A stretch of DNA of 64,000 nucleotides from Nitrococcus mobilis Nb-231 (GTDB lineage: Bacteria; Pseudomonadota; Gammaproteobacteria; Nitrococcales; Nitrococcaceae): NCBI RefSeq assembly GCF_000153205.1, contig NZ_CH672427.1, forward strand, positions 2,024,541-2,088,540. Direction: 5' to 3'. Of the stretch, positions 46,678 through 58,426 are shown piece by piece. The position numbers were made by a program, and so were the translations under genes. Every line of letters starts with the position of its first letter. The stretch's first letter is position 1. The notes under the pieces are model-generated. The model searched no databases. It was not told the DNA's origin and was given only the letters and a program-made list of their open reading frames with translations.

Positions 46678-46984
46678 GATGCCACTCCCGTTGCGTCCCA
46701 TGCCGCCTCGAACAAGCCACCCATTGGGGCTGGGTCGCGGCCTCTTTTAATCGATTGCCGCCGATCCAACCACCGTGGTGGACCCAAAAGCGACACCTCC
46801 AGCTGATACCAAGCACCATATATGCCAATCTTGGCTAAATAATTATATATTTATATTTCAAATACTTACAAAAACACTTTCAGAGAAGGTCGAAAAAGTG
46901 TTCAAGAATCCGACACTGCGCGTCACTCGAACTGGTCGATTGGGCAAGTGCCGACTCAACATCACACGCCAGGGATGCGATCAA
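46678..46984. other. Intergenic region upstream of the hypothetical gene
   Basis: 307 bases. 46820-46875 is very AT-rich (TAAATAATTATATATTTATA), a likely promoter area for the minus-strand hypothetical gene. No RNA or repeat was recognised; no clear terminator for ettA was seen. Confidence 0.35.
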
Positions 46985-48649
46985 TCAGGCCAGCCGCCGG
47001 TATTTAAGCCGGTGCGGATTAACGGCTTCATCCCCGAGCCGCTGCCTTCGATCGCGCGCGTAGTCGGCATAGTTGCCCTCGAACCACTCCACTTGGCTGT
47101 CGCCCTCGAAGGCAAGGATGTGGGTGGCGATGCGATCGAGGAACCAGCGATCGTGCGAGATCACCAGGGCGCAGCCGGGGAAGGCCAACAGCGCTTCCTC
47201 CAATGCACGCAGGGTTTCCACGTCCAAATCGTTGGTGGGCTCGTCAAGTAGCAGTACATTACCGCCGCGTTTGAGCAGCGCGGCCAGGTGCACCCGGTTA
47301 CGCTCACCTCCCGAGAGCTCTCCAATGCGCTTTTGCTGATCCGCGCCCTTGAAGTTGAAGCGGGCGACGTAAGCACGCGAGGGGACCGTGTAGCGCTGGA
47401 TCTCGATAAGATCCTGGCCTCCCGAGATCTCCTCCCATACGGTCTTACCGTCGTCCAGGTGGTCGCGGCTCTGATCAACATAGGCCAGATCGACCGTCTC
47501 GCCAAGCCGGACTTCACCGGCATCGGGACGCTCCTGCCCCGTCAGTATCCGGAACAACGTCGTCTTACCGGCGCCGTTGGCGCCGATGATGCCGACAATA
47601 GCCCCCGGGGGAACCTTAAAGCTCAGATCATCGATCAACAGGCGCTCGCCGTAGCCCTTGACGAGGTGGTTGGCCTCGATCACGAGGTCGCCCAACCGTG
47701 GACCCGGCGGGATATAGATCTCGTTGGTCTCGTTGCGCTGCTGAAACTCCCGTGACTGCAACTCATCGAACTGCCGCAGACGGGCCTTGCTTTTGGCCTG
47801 CCGGCCTTTGGGGTTGCTACGCACCCATTCCAGCTCATGCTGGATCGTCTTGCGGTGCGCCGCCTCCGCACGCGCCTCTTGCGCCAATCGCGCCTCCTTC
47901 TGCACCAACCAGGAAGAGTAATTGCCCTTCCAGGGGATACCGTAGCCGCGATCGAGCTCCAAAATCCAACCGGCCACGTTGTCCAGGAAATAACGGTCAT
48001 GGGTCACGGCAACCACCGTACCCGGGTACTCGGCCAGATAGCGCTCGAGCCAGGCAACCGATTCGGCATCCAAATGGTTGGTCGGCTCATCGAGCAATAG
48101 CATGTCGGGACCGGCGAGCAGCAATTGGCAGAGTGCCACCCGGCGCCGCTCACCACCCGAGAGGTTAGCAATCTCGGCCTCCCATGGGGGCAACCGCAAC
48201 GCATCGGCGGCCTGTTCAAGCTTGCGCTCCAGATCCCATGCGCCGGCGGCCTCGATCTGGTCCTGCAGATGGGCCTGCTCGGTCAGCAAAGCATCGAAAT
48301 CGGCATCCGGCTCCGCGAACCGAGCACTGACCTCATTGAACCGGTCCAGCAGCGCTTTGATCTCGGCCACGCCGTCCTCGACGTTGCCGCGCACGTCCTT
48401 GCTCGCATCGAGCTCCGGTTCTTGAGGCAAGAAACCGATTTTGATTCCCGGTTGCGGCCGCGCTTCGCCTTCGAAATCACGCTCGACGCCAGCCATGATG
48501 CGCAACAGCGTGGACTTGCCGGCGCCGTTCAGCCCGAGCACACCGATTTTGGCGCCCGGAAAGAAGGATAACGAAATATCGCGCAGTATTTGCCGTTTTG
48601 GGGGGACGAGCTTGCCCACCCGATTCATGGTAAAGATGTACTGTGCCAT
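46985..48649 (-). CDS. ettA: Energy-dependent translational throttle protein EttA (ABC-F)
   Basis: A 554-residue ABC-F protein starting [20 protein letters not shown], the characteristic EttA N-terminus. There are two ATPase domains with [17 protein letters not shown] and [16 protein letters not shown], signature motifs [15 protein letters not shown] and [15 protein letters not shown], and Walker [17 protein letters not shown] and [16 protein letters not shown]. The P-site tRNA-interaction motif region lies between. It gates the first translation steps according to ADP/ATP. The length equals E. coli EttA; in-frame upstream codons would add an atypical tail. Confidence 0.96.
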   Translation of the reverse strand: MAQYIFTMNRVGKLVPPKRQILRDISLSFFPGAKIGVLGLNGAGKSTLLRIMAGVERDFEGEARPQPGIKIGFLPQEPELDASKDVRGNVEDGVAEIKALLDRFNEVSARFAEPDADFDALLTEQAHLQDQIEAAGAWDLERKLEQAADALRLPPWEAEIANLSGGERRRVALCQLLLAGPDMLLLDEPTNHLDAESVAWLERYLAEYPGTVVAVTHDRYFLDNVAGWILELDRGYGIPWKGNYSSWLVQKEARLAQEARAEAAHRKTIQHELEWVRSNPKGRQAKSKARLRQFDELQSREFQQRNETNEIYIPPGPRLGDLVIEANHLVKGYGERLLIDDLSFKVPPGAIVGIIGANGAGKTTLFRILTGQERPDAGEVRLGETVDLAYVDQSRDHLDDGKTVWEEISGGQDLIEIQRYTVPSRAYVARFNFKGADQQKRIGELSGGERNRVHLAALLKRGGNVLLLDEPTNDLDVETLRALEEALLAFPGCALVISHDRWFLDRIATHILAFEGDSQVEWFEGNYADYARDRRQRLGDEAVNPHRLKYRRLA

Positions 48650-48799
48650 GGTGCCTCGAAACGATGGGTACCCAAACCGACGATTCCGCCCGCACCGATG
48701 TGTCTTGGTGCGGCTATAGATCACCTACCGCCGGAGAGACGCCGCATTCTATCGAACTCAGCGTACGTTAACCATTGCCAGGTAGGAGTGAGCAGGTCA

Positions 48800-49705
48800 T
48801 TAACCACGCCCCCGGGTGCGAGTCTTGCCCGCGCGGGCGTGCTTTTCGATGAACTGGATGATGGCCGCGGCAATGTCCTTACCAGTGGCCCGCTCAATGC
48901 CCTCTAAACCGGGAGATGAGTTCACCTCCAACACAACGGAACCATGGTTGGAGCGCATAATGTCCACACCCGCGACGTTGAGCCCCATGATTTTGGCCGC
49001 GCGGACCGCACTCGAGCGCTCCTCGGGGGTGATGCGAACGCTCGAGACTTGGCCGCCACGGTGGACGTTCGAGCGAAACTCGCCTTCCTTGGCTTGGCGC
49101 ATCATAGACGCCACCACCTTATCGCCCACCACGAAGCAGCGGATATCGGAGCCGCCGGCCTCCTGGATGAACTCTTGAGTCAGAAAATAGGCATTGAGCC
49201 CATGAAAAGCATCGATCACGCTTTCGGCCGCCTTGTTGGTCTCCGCCAGCACCACCCCCATGCCCTGCGTGCCCTCGAGCAGTTTGATCACCAGCGGAGC
49301 ACCGCCGACGAGGTTGATCAGATCCTCATTGTCATCCGGCGAGAAGGCGAAGCCGGTGACCGGCAGGCCAATACCCCGCCGTGCCAGCAGCTGCAGCGAG
49401 CGCAACTTATCGCGGGAGCGGCTGATGGCCACCGACTCGTTGAGGGGAAAGACGCCCATCATTTCGAATTGGCGCAGCACGGCGGCGCCGTAAAAGGTAA
49501 TAGAGGCCCCGATGCGCGGAATGACCGCATCCACGGATTTTAGGATTTCGCCCCGATAATGGACCTCCGGGCGGTGCGCGCTGACTTTGACGTAACACCG
49601 CAAAGGATCGATCACCCGGACGCTATGCCCTCGCTCGCGTGCGGCCTCGACGATCCGGCAGGTGGAGTAGAGCTTGGTGCTGCGAGAGAGGACGATGATG
49701 TTCAT
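48800..49705 (-). CDS. rimK: Ribosomal protein S6 / alpha-L-glutamate ligase RimK
   Basis: A 301-residue ATP-grasp ligase. It opens [20 protein letters not shown]. Substrate and ATP sites include [60 protein letters not shown] and the metal-binding [19 protein letters not shown]. RimK adds glutamate residues to the C-terminus of ribosomal protein S6. The aspartic-protease gene 37 bp upstream is the RimB-type partner seen in some rim operons, so the two probably act on the same modification. Confidence 0.95.
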   Translation of the reverse strand: MNIIVLSRSTKLYSTCRIVEAARERGHSVRVIDPLRCYVKVSAHRPEVHYRGEILKSVDAVIPRIGASITFYGAAVLRQFEMMGVFPLNESVAISRSRDKLRSLQLLARRGIGLPVTGFAFSPDDNEDLINLVGGAPLVIKLLEGTQGMGVVLAETNKAAESVIDAFHGLNAYFLTQEFIQEAGGSDIRCFVVGDKVVASMMRQAKEGEFRSNVHRGGQVSSVRITPEERSSAVRAAKIMGLNVAGVDIMRSNHGSVVLEVNSSPGLEGIERATGKDIAAAIIQFIEKHARAGKTRTRGRG

Positions 49706-49742
49706 GCTTTTTCTTTTGGCATCGATTTACCTCGGCTCGTAC

Positions 49743-50240
49743 TCAACGGGACCGATGCCGTCGGCTGCCGGCGGCGAACTCGCCATCAGCAGCTCCGGCT
49801 AAGTAAGAAGCGCCCGGATCGACAAGCAAACGCCCCTTCATGGCCCGACGGCCAAGCAGCATACGAAAACCCATATTATCGCGATTGGTAAGGGTGAGTT
49901 TAATCGACCAGCGCCGGCCTGCGATAAGCACAGGGGTACGGATTACGAGCCGTCGCTCACGATGCCCGGTCGAGCTGGTCACGACCCGCTCGGCAACGAC
50001 ATCGGCTAAGCAGTGCACCGTGGTACCGGTGCATCGTTGGACCGGGTGGACCTCGAAGCTTACTCGGTCCGTTCCATTATCCCGGTAACGCCGCACATGA
50101 ATGGCATGCAGCGCGGAGGTTGCCGCGCCGGTATCCACCTTGGCCTTGATGCGCGCTACACCGAGCGTGGGTAGCGCAACCCATTCGCGCCAACCGACCC
50201 AAAGCCGAGACCGCGAGCGGGCGCCGCTTACCCCAACCAT
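49743..50240 (-). CDS. RimB-like retropepsin-type aspartic protease
   Basis: A 165-residue protein with the retropepsin-like motif RIKAKVDTGAATSALHAIHV (catalytic Asp in DTGA) and a second conserved block LTLTNRDNMGFRMLLGRRAM. This is the ATP-dependent zinc protease/DUF family that accompanies RimK. RimB of Pseudomonas trims or removes the glutamate tail put on S6 by RimK. No signal peptide is seen, consistent with a cytoplasmic role. The first ~15 residues may be extra; the next in-frame start would be GTG-type. Confidence 0.85.
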   Translation of the reverse strand: MVGVSGARSRSRLWVGWREWVALPTLGVARIKAKVDTGAATSALHAIHVRRYRDNGTDRVSFEVHPVQRCTGTTVHCLADVVAERVVTSSTGHRERRLVIRTPVLIAGRRWSIKLTLTNRDNMGFRMLLGRRAMKGRLLVDPGASYLAGAADGEFAAGSRRHRSR

Positions 50241-50349
50241 AGGGCTTCATCTCCACACAGGCGGACAACGCGGTCCAGATTATGACAGACTCTGATTGTT
50301 TGATAAGTGGCTCAGCCAAACTGAATATACTGTATATAAGGTAGTGGCT

Positions 50350-50913
50350 ATGATCCGGAATGACACGGCGCAGTCGGATCGGCCCGAGGCGCCGACAATC
50401 GGGCCGCCCACGAGCGACTCGTCCGAGGGTCCACGGTTTCTCTGCGATCGGATGCTGATACGGCTGTGCCGCTGGTTGCGCGCCGCCGGCTACGATACCA
50501 GCCTGGCCGGTGAGCGCACGAGTGACCACCGGCTGCTGACGACGGCCGTGGTCGAGCAACGTTATCTGCTCACCCGCGACCGCAAACTGCTCGAACATCG
50601 CGGCGCCGCCGGCCGAGTGATCCGACTGCAAGCCGTACGCCCCGCCGGTCAAGCCGCCGAGCTCGCGCAACGGCTTTCGCTTGACTGGCTGCACGCCCCC
50701 TTTAGCCGGTGCCTGCTCTGCAACGCGCCGTTGCACGTCGACTCGGGGCACGGTGCTCCCCCGGGTAGCCACGGCCCCTTTCGCCGGTGTCCGTCCTGCG
50801 CGCGCCGCTATTGGGACGGCGGGCACGTGCGGCGCATGCGCGCGCAGCTTACCACGTGGCGTCACGCGGCCAGCACTGGAATGCACCGCGCGGATGAATC
50901 ATTTATCCTATAA
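50350..50913 (+). CDS. Mut7-C RNase-domain protein
   Basis: A 187-residue protein. After a ~30-residue polar lead, it has the Mut7-C/PIN-like core RFLCDRMLIRLCRWLRAAGY, RLLTTAVVEQRYLLTRDRKL, and then two zinc-knuckle pairs, SRCLLCNAPLH and RRCPSCARRYW, followed by HVRRMRAQL. The family is predicted to be a ribonuclease with a treble-clef zinc finger; its target in bacteria is unknown. The ATG at 50350 is chosen; a TTG 54 nt upstream would extend it. It is divergent from the RimB-like gene. Confidence 0.85.
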   Translation: MIRNDTAQSDRPEAPTIGPPTSDSSEGPRFLCDRMLIRLCRWLRAAGYDTSLAGERTSDHRLLTTAVVEQRYLLTRDRKLLEHRGAAGRVIRLQAVRPAGQAAELAQRLSLDWLHAPFSRCLLCNAPLHVDSGHGAPPGSHGPFRRCPSCARRYWDGGHVRRMRAQLTTWRHAASTGMHRADESFIL

Positions 50914-51101
50914 AGCCTAACGGGGTTGCGCCGGCGATCCACCGAGCGGCACTCTGGTGCAGTAACCGCGCGGTCGTGGAACCTTAGCTCGCCCCGCTGA
51001 GTCCGAATCCTGGCGCTGCAGGCCCAATCACGGCGGGCGTGAGCTTTAGTATGCATGCCCCGGATGCCAAATCGCTTTTGCTCAATTATAGAGGGGGTCG
51101 C

Positions 51102-52364
51102 ATGTTCTCCAGTGAGATGACCATTGCCGGACTTGATCCTGAACTGGCCGAGGCGATCGAGCGGGAGAAACATCGCCAGGAGGAGCACATCGAGCTCATC
51201 GCATCCGAGAACTACGCCAGCCCGCGGGTGCTCGAGGCCCAAGGCAGTGTTCTGACCAACAAATACGCGGAAGGCTACCCGGCCAAACGCTACTATGGCG
51301 GCTGCGAGTACGTGGATATTGCTGAGCAACTGGCCATCGACCGGGCTAAGCGACTGTTCGGCGCGGCCTACGCCAACGTGCAACCCCACTCGGGCTCCCA
51401 GGCCAATGCCGCCGTCTACCTGGCGCTGGCCAAGCCGGGTGACACCATCTTGGGCATGAGCCTCGATCACGGCGGCCACCTGACCCATGGCGCCAAGCCG
51501 AATTTCTCGGGCAAACTGTTCAACGCCGTGCAGTACGGCATCGATGCGCGAACCGGCGAGATCGACTACGCGCAAGTCGAGCGCCTTGCCCTCGAGCACC
51601 GGCCCAAGCTGGTAATCGCCGGTTTTTCAGCCTATTCACGAGTGATTGATTGGCAGCGTTTTCGCGAAATAGCCGACGAGATCGGCGCCTACCTGATCGT
51701 CGACATGGCTCACGTAGCGGGTCTCGTGGCCGCCGGCCTTTATCCCAACCCGGCTCAGATCGCCGATGTCACCACCACGACGACTCACAAAACCTTGCGT
51801 GGCCCACGCGGCGGCCTGATTCTGGCACGCGCTAACGATCGGGTCGAGAAGGCCTTACAATCCCTGGTCTTTCCAGGCACTCAGGGTGGACCGCTGATGC
51901 ATGTCATCGCCGCCAAAGCGGTCGCGCTGAAGGAAGCGTTGGAACCGGCCTTCACCGATTATCAACAGCAGGTTCTGGCCAACTCCCGAGCGATGGCGGC
52001 CACCGTTATGGACCGGGGCTTTCAGGTGGTCAGCGGCGGCACCGATAATCACCTGTTCTTGATCAACCTCATCAAGCAGGGCTTGACCGGCAAGGAGGCC
52101 GACGCCGTTTTGGGTCGAGCGAATATCACGGTGAACAAAAATACCGTACCGAACGACCCGCAATCGCCATTTGTTACCAGCGGCTTGCGTATCGGCTCAC
52201 CGGCCGTTACCACCCGCGGTTTTGGTGAGGCGGAAGTCCGGCAATTGGCGGGGTGGATATGCGACATCCTGGATGACATCCATAATGAGCAAATTATCGC
52301 CCGGGTCCGCAGTCAAGTACTGGAGATCTGCCGACGCTTCCCGGTCTACCAGGCAAGTGCTTGA
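51102..52364 (+). CDS. glyA: Serine hydroxymethyltransferase
   Basis: A 420-residue PLP enzyme. [40 protein letters not shown] and the PLP-lysine block [20 protein letters not shown] are all present, with [11 protein letters not shown] near the C-terminus. It converts serine and THF to glycine and 5,10-methylene-THF. GAGGGGG stands 5 nt before the ATG, which settles the start although the frame is open 63 nt further up. It heads the series glyA-nrdR-ribD-ribE conserved in gammaproteobacteria. Confidence 0.98.
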   Translation: MFSSEMTIAGLDPELAEAIEREKHRQEEHIELIASENYASPRVLEAQGSVLTNKYAEGYPAKRYYGGCEYVDIAEQLAIDRAKRLFGAAYANVQPHSGSQANAAVYLALAKPGDTILGMSLDHGGHLTHGAKPNFSGKLFNAVQYGIDARTGEIDYAQVERLALEHRPKLVIAGFSAYSRVIDWQRFREIADEIGAYLIVDMAHVAGLVAAGLYPNPAQIADVTTTTTHKTLRGPRGGLILARANDRVEKALQSLVFPGTQGGPLMHVIAAKAVALKEALEPAFTDYQQQVLANSRAMAATVMDRGFQVVSGGTDNHLFLINLIKQGLTGKEADAVLGRANITVNKNTVPNDPQSPFVTSGLRIGSPAVTTRGFGEAEVRQLAGWICDILDDIHNEQIIARVRSQVLEICRRFPVYQASA

Positions 52365-52533
52365 GCCGGGAAGACCGGCCGAAGCCATCCCATCCAACCG
52401 GAACAGGAGCGGTCGTTACGGCTCACGCTCGACTGCTCGGTCCATCCGCAATGACCCGGCGAACCCGGATACCCGCGCACCGGCGTCTTGTTGTAACACC
52501 GCGCCGATCGGCGCGGTGGCGGGGTAGGCTAGC

Positions 52534-53037
52534 ATGCGCTGCCCGTTCTGCCAGGCCCAGGAGACCCGCGTGATCGATTCCCGTCTCGCCGGTGAGGGCG
52601 ATCAGGTACGTCGTCGCCGCGAGTGCCTGCAATGCGTCGAGCGTTTCACTACTTACGAAAGCGCCGAGTTGGTAATGCCCCAGGTCGTCAAACGCGATGG
52701 CTCGCGGGAGGTACTGGACCATCGAAAATTGCGCACCGGATTGCTGCGAGCGCTCGAGAAACGCCCGGTCGCCACCGAAGCCATCGAAGCGGCGATAAGC
52801 CGCATTCTCAAGCGAATCCGCCACAGCGGCGAGCGTGAAATACCGGCTCGACAGATCGGGGAATGGGTTATGGATGAGCTGCGTGAGCTCGATCAAGTCG
52901 CCTACGTGCGTTTCGCCTCCGTTTACCGCAGCTTCCAGGACGTGAGCGCCTTTCGCGAGGTGATCGATGGGCTGGAGCAGCTGCAGCCTAGGGAAAGTCG
53001 CTTGCCGCCGTCCGACGACGAGCCAAAGGATCAGTAG
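52534..53037 (+). CDS. nrdR: Transcriptional repressor NrdR
   Basis: A 167-residue ATP-cone repressor. The N-terminal zinc ribbon reads [20 protein letters not shown] with the second Cys pair in [15 protein letters not shown]. The ATP-cone domain starts [16 protein letters not shown] and ends [20 protein letters not shown]. It represses ribonucleotide reductase genes when dATP is high. Position after glyA and just before ribD (1 nt gap) is the usual order. Confidence 0.97.
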   Translation: MRCPFCQAQETRVIDSRLAGEGDQVRRRRECLQCVERFTTYESAELVMPQVVKRDGSREVLDHRKLRTGLLRALEKRPVATEAIEAAISRILKRIRHSGEREIPARQIGEWVMDELRELDQVAYVRFASVYRSFQDVSAFREVIDGLEQLQPRESRLPPSDDEPKDQ

Positions 53038-53038
53038 A

Positions 53039-54169
53039 GTGCGACGGCGCGATGAGGTGACCGATTTTACGGCCGCTGACCGGCAATACATGGCGCACGC
53101 CCTACGCTTGGCGAAGCGTGGGCTTTTTTCGACCGGACCCAACCCGCGGGTGGGCTGCGTAATCGTACGCAACGGGCAACTGGTCGGCGAGGGCTGGCAC
53201 CGCCGGGCGGGCGAGCCGCATGCGGAAATTAATGCCTTGGCGGCTGCGGGCCAAGCGGCACGCGGCGCCATCCTGTATGTGACCCTGGAACCTTGCTGTC
53301 ATCACGGCCGTACACCTCCGTGTACCACAGCACTGCTCAGCGCCGGGATCACGCGGGTCATTGCAGCCTGTAAAGATCCTAACCCACGGGTCGCCGGGCA
53401 AGGACTGGAGCAGCTAACGGCTGCGGGTATCACCACCCGCCACGGGCTAATGGCAGAACAGGCGCAAACCCTGAATCCCGGCTTTTTCAAGCGCATGCGC
53501 ACCGGCCTACCCTACGTACGCTGCAAGCTCGCCATGAGCCTAGACGGACGCACGGCGATGGCCTCCGGTGAGAGTCGCTGGATCACGGCCGCCGCGGCAC
53601 GAGGCGATGTCCATCGACTACGGGCCCGCAGCGACGGCCTACTCACCGGCCACGGTACCGTCCTGGCCGATGACCCCCAACTGACCGCTCGTGATGTGGA
53701 CACTTCTTGGGATCTGGTCCAGCCTTGCCGACTCGTGCTCGACTCGCGTTTGCGTATCCCCAAACAGGCCCGCATGCTGCAGGAGCCCGGCAAGGTTGCC
53801 GTGCTATACGCTCATCACGACCGCCGGCGCGCCCAGGATCTCACTGCTGCCGGCGCCGAGTTATGGCCGATCGAACCGGATAGCGACGGCCGCGTAGAGC
53901 TCCGCCAGGCCTTGACCGCGATCGGCAATGCCGAAATCAACGAGCTACTGGTCGAGGCCGGCCCCACCTTGAGCGGAGCCCTATTGCAGGCTGACTTAAT
54001 CGATGAGCTGGTGGTGTATATCGCCCCTCACCTCATGGGAGACGAGGCGCGGCCTTTGTTGCGGCTACCCGGGCTGGTTCGAATGGCGGAGCGAATCCCG
54101 ATCACGATCACTGATATGCGGGCCCTTGGTCCGGACCTGCGCTTGACGGCTCGCTTGGAGAAAGGCTGA
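53039..54169 (+). CDS. ribD: Bifunctional diaminohydroxyphosphoribosylaminopyrimidine deaminase/reductase
   Basis: A 376-residue two-domain enzyme. The deaminase has the zinc motif GEPHAEINAL and LYVTLEPCCHHGRTPPCTTA. The reductase has VRCKLAMSLDGRTAMASGES with RWITAAAARGDVHRLRARSD, and EINELLVEAGPTLSGALLQA. It carries out steps 2 and 3 of riboflavin synthesis. The start is GTG at 53039, with AGGA 8 nt upstream, giving MRRRDEVTDFTAADRQYMAH. Confidence 0.96.
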   Translation: MRRRDEVTDFTAADRQYMAHALRLAKRGLFSTGPNPRVGCVIVRNGQLVGEGWHRRAGEPHAEINALAAAGQAARGAILYVTLEPCCHHGRTPPCTTALLSAGITRVIAACKDPNPRVAGQGLEQLTAAGITTRHGLMAEQAQTLNPGFFKRMRTGLPYVRCKLAMSLDGRTAMASGESRWITAAAARGDVHRLRARSDGLLTGHGTVLADDPQLTARDVDTSWDLVQPCRLVLDSRLRIPKQARMLQEPGKVAVLYAHHDRRRAQDLTAAGAELWPIEPDSDGRVELRQALTAIGNAEINELLVEAGPTLSGALLQADLIDELVVYIAPHLMGDEARPLLRLPGLVRMAERIPITITDMRALGPDLRLTARLEKG

Positions 54170-54790
54170 ATGTTCACGGGAATCGTGCAGGCGGTGGGAA
54201 CCGTACGGCAAGCGAGCCCATATGGGCAGGACCGGCGGCTCCTTATCGAGCCGGGGGATTTGGACAGCAATGGGCTGCAGCCAGGCGATAGCCTCGCAGT
54301 CGATGGCTGCTGCCTCACACTGGTTAGCAAAGCCGCCGATGGCTTCGTTGTCGACGTCTCCGCTGAGACCTTATCGCGCACCACCCTAGGGGATCTCACG
54401 GCGGGCAATCAAGTCAACCTCGAGCCAGCGCTCACCCTAAGCAGCGCGCTCGGCGGTCACTTAGTGAGTGGGCATGTGGATGGCGTTGCCGAACTGCTTT
54501 GGCGAAGTCCGGCCGGACGTTGTGAGCGCTGGTGCCTCCGGGGCCCGCAGCGGCTGGCCCGGTATATCGCGGAGAAAGGCTCGATCTGCCTGGCGGGCGT
54601 CAGCCTTACCGTCAATGCGGTGGCCGGAGCCGAATTCGAAGTGGCTCTCGTGCCGCATACCTTGCAGGTGACGACGCTCGGCACGCGCCGCCCGGGCGAG
54701 TGCATGAACTTGGAGATCGATCTTGTTGCCCGCTATCTGGAGCGGCTCATGCTGAGTGCTGCGGTACCCCCCGCCGACTATGAGAGATAG
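54170..54790 (+). CDS. ribE: Riboflavin synthase alpha chain
   Basis: A 206-residue enzyme with the usual MFTGIVQAVGTVRQASPYGQ start and two lumazine-binding repeats: DSLAVDGCCLTLVSKAADGF with SAETLSRTTLGDL, then GSICLAGVSLTVNAVAGAEF with VALVPHTLQVTTLG. GGHLVSGHVDGVAEL is the linker. It dismutates two lumazines into riboflavin. The ATG follows the ribD stop directly. Confidence 0.96.
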   Translation: MFTGIVQAVGTVRQASPYGQDRRLLIEPGDLDSNGLQPGDSLAVDGCCLTLVSKAADGFVVDVSAETLSRTTLGDLTAGNQVNLEPALTLSSALGGHLVSGHVDGVAELLWRSPAGRCERWCLRGPQRLARYIAEKGSICLAGVSLTVNAVAGAEFEVALVPHTLQVTTLGTRRPGECMNLEIDLVARYLERLMLSAAVPPADYER

Positions 54791-54871
54791 CACGGGGCCG
54801 CTCGCTCGCTACGCCCGGCCAAGACTCGAATGGAATGGTAACGCTAACCGGGAGGCGAAGGGGATATCCTA

Positions 54872-56005
<1,134 letters not shown>

Positions 56006-56276
56006 ACGAGCGGCTGCTCGGTTTATTCCAAGCGCCGATCGAAACCGGCGGCAGGCAAGTTCCGACCGCAGCAGCCCAGCCGCATACATGTTTTGCTGTT
56101 TGCAGCCATGGCGCTACGTTATAAAGTGCTCTGGCGACACCTTTAGGAATACGCGCTGCTATTCCTTCGCCGCGGCGGATTGCACTAGGGCCGTTCACTG
56201 GAAGCAGGGTGGAAACGCCCTCATCAGGCCCTAGGCAGACGCCTTCCTGCAAGATTTTCTTGATGAATACGAGAAT

Positions 56277-56744
56277 ATGCTCAAAACCATCGAGGGTGAT
56301 TTCACCGCCTGCGAAGGTCGCTTCGCGATCGTTGCCAGCCGGTTCAACCGCTTCATTGTGGACAATCTGCTCGAGGGCGCACTCGATACTCTGCGACGCC
56401 ATGGAGTAGCCGAGCATGCAATTACCGTCATTCGCGTCCCCGGCGCTTATGAGATGCCGTTGGTGGTCAATCGGGTGGCCCGTTCCGGCCAGTACGACGC
56501 GATCATTGCCTTGGCTTGTGTCATTCGTGGCGGCACGCCACACTTTGATTACGTCGCCGGTGCGTGCGCCCGGGGCATTGCCGAAGCTTCATTGGCGCAT
56601 GATGTGCCGATCGGCTTCGGTGTGCTCACCACCGATACGATCGAACAGGCCATCGAACGCGCCGGTACTAAAGCCGGCAACAAAGGCACCGAGGCCACGC
56701 TCTCCGCTCTGGAGACGGCCAGCCTGCTGCGCCGACTGGATTAA
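56277..56744 (+). CDS. ribH: 6,7-dimethyl-8-ribityllumazine synthase
   Basis: A 155-residue enzyme starting [20 protein letters not shown]. It has [56 protein letters not shown] and [20 protein letters not shown] with [12 protein letters not shown]. It joins the products of RibB and RibD to lumazine. A 271-bp gap separates it from ribB with no gene in it; nusB follows 11 nt later. Confidence 0.97.
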   Translation: MLKTIEGDFTACEGRFAIVASRFNRFIVDNLLEGALDTLRRHGVAEHAITVIRVPGAYEMPLVVNRVARSGQYDAIIALACVIRGGTPHFDYVAGACARGIAEASLAHDVPIGFGVLTTDTIEQAIERAGTKAGNKGTEATLSALETASLLRRLD

Positions 56745-56755
56745 AGCGAAAGCAA

Positions 56756-57229
56756 ATGACTGCAAACGGCAAAACCCATGCACCGCGGCACCGGCGCAGC
56801 CGCGCTCGTCGCCGCGTGCTCCAGGCCCTGTATCAATGGCAGCTGACCGCTCAGGACAGCGCGGAGATCGAACGGCAGTTCCTCGAGGAACACAACATGG
56901 CGCATGTCGACCTCGAATACTTTGCGGAACTGCTCTACGAAATCCCCGCCCGGCTAGCCAGCCTCGATGCCCTCATCGAGCCGGCCCTGGACCGACCGCT
57001 AGCCGTTATCGACCCCGTTGAAAAAGCCATTCTCCGAATGGGGACCTATGAGCTCACCCAGCGTCTTGATATTCCCTACCGGGTGGTCGTCAACGAGGCT
57101 GTGGATCTGGCCAGACTGTTCGGTGCCGAGCAGAGTCACCGCTATATCAACGGCGTGCTGGATCGGGTCGGGCACCACACCCCCTTGCGGGCGGCCGAAA
57201 TTGGCCGTCGACGAGCCGAAAAACATTAG
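56756..57229 (+). CDS. nusB: Transcription antitermination factor NusB
   Basis: A 157-residue all-helical protein: RRSRARRRVLQALYQWQLTA, VEKAILRMGTYELTQRLDIP, YRVVVNEAVDLARLFGAEQS, HRYINGVLDRVGHH. With NusE it binds boxA RNA and keeps rRNA operons from early termination. The order ribH-nusB-thiL is the conserved one. Confidence 0.97.
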   Translation: MTANGKTHAPRHRRSRARRRVLQALYQWQLTAQDSAEIERQFLEEHNMAHVDLEYFAELLYEIPARLASLDALIEPALDRPLAVIDPVEKAILRMGTYELTQRLDIPYRVVVNEAVDLARLFGAEQSHRYINGVLDRVGHHTPLRAAEIGRRRAEKH

Positions 57230-57336
57230 TGCGAAGCGCGCCGCCGAGCGCTGAGTGTGCACGTGTATTCGTGCTCGGCGGTGGTCAAGCGAGGTGGCCA
57301 TGGCGGACTGTTGGGTTCTACCCGAGGGCTAAAGCG

Positions 57337-58311
57337 ATGGCGCTCTCCGAATTCGAACTCATCGAGCGCTATTTCACGGGAATTGGCGCCCGCCGCGACG
57401 ATGTCATCCTCACCGTAGGTGACGACGCGGCGCTCGTGGCACCACACAGCGGGCGACGCCTAGCGCTCAGCACGGACACCTTGGTGGCGGGTGTTCATTT
57501 CCCGGTCGATGCCCCCGCGGAGGCCGTGGGCTACAAAGCGCTTGCCGTCAATCTCAGCGATCTGGCGGCGATGGCTGCCGAGCCGGCCTGGCTGTTGCTT
57601 GCCCTGACACTGCCACGGGCCGACCCGGACTGGCTCGAGCGCTTCGCCGGCGGACTGGCCGCGCTGGCGAATGGAGCCGGGATGGCCCTCGTCGGGGGTG
57701 ATATCAGTCGCGGGCAGGCCATAACGGTTACGGTTCAGGTGGCCGGCTACGCCGATCGGCCGCTGCGCCGCGACGGCGCGCGCCCCGGCGATGGCCTATA
57801 CGTATCCGGAACGCTCGGGGATGCGGCCCTTGGCCTACAATTCTGGCAAGGCGGTCAGCGTGAGGGCGTCGATGCTCACTTTCTGATCGAACGCCTACAC
57901 CGCCCCACCCCACGAACCGCGCTGGCACGGGCTCTCGCCGATCTCGCCACGGCCGCCATCGATGTGTCCGATGGACTGTTGGCGGATGCGGCGCACCTGG
58001 CCGAGCGCAGCGCGGTCGCCGTGCTCATCGAGCCCCACCGGCTGCCGCTGTCCTCGGCTTTGCGCCGTTCAGCATCGGCAACGCACGCAACGACATTGGC
58101 TTTGACCGGCGGCGATGATTACGAACTTTGCCTGAGCCTGCCGCTGGATCGGGAAAAAGAAGCCCACGCCCGGGCCCGACAGGCGGGTGTGAGTCTGACC
58201 CGCATCGGTCGAATCGAGGACGGCCGCGGTATCCGACTGATCTCCGCCACGGGCGAGGCTTTAACCTATACGCACCACGGCTACAAGCATTTCCCGGTGC
58301 CCAGCCGCTGA
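57337..58311 (+). CDS. thiL: Thiamine-monophosphate kinase
   Basis: A 324-residue AIR-synthase-fold kinase: MALSEFELIERYFTGIGARR, DDVILTVGDDAALVAP, LALSTDTLVAGVHFPVDAPA, GGDISRGQAITVTVQVAG, AAIDVSDGLLADAAHLAERS, LTGGDDYELCLSLP. It phosphorylates thiamine monophosphate to the active diphosphate. The ATG at 57337 gives the family N-terminus with GAGGGC upstream; the open frame continues back over the nusB stop. Confidence 0.95.
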   Translation: MALSEFELIERYFTGIGARRDDVILTVGDDAALVAPHSGRRLALSTDTLVAGVHFPVDAPAEAVGYKALAVNLSDLAAMAAEPAWLLLALTLPRADPDWLERFAGGLAALANGAGMALVGGDISRGQAITVTVQVAGYADRPLRRDGARPGDGLYVSGTLGDAALGLQFWQGGQREGVDAHFLIERLHRPTPRTALARALADLATAAIDVSDGLLADAAHLAERSAVAVLIEPHRLPLSSALRRSASATHATTLALTGGDDYELCLSLPLDREKEAHARARQAGVSLTRIGRIEDGRGIRLISATGEALTYTHHGYKHFPVPSR

Positions 58312-58426
58312 GGGAATCTCGCCTCTGTAATCCGCAACCGATTCCTGAGCCATCGATTTGAGAGCCGCCCGCGGCGCCCGCACGCCTGCGGCCAATAAGT
58401 CAAACCCGCCAGCTAATGTCCCGGCC

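Noticed and set aside
56006-56276. FMN riboswitch in the gap before ribH
   Set aside because: The conserved RFN-element blocks are not found.
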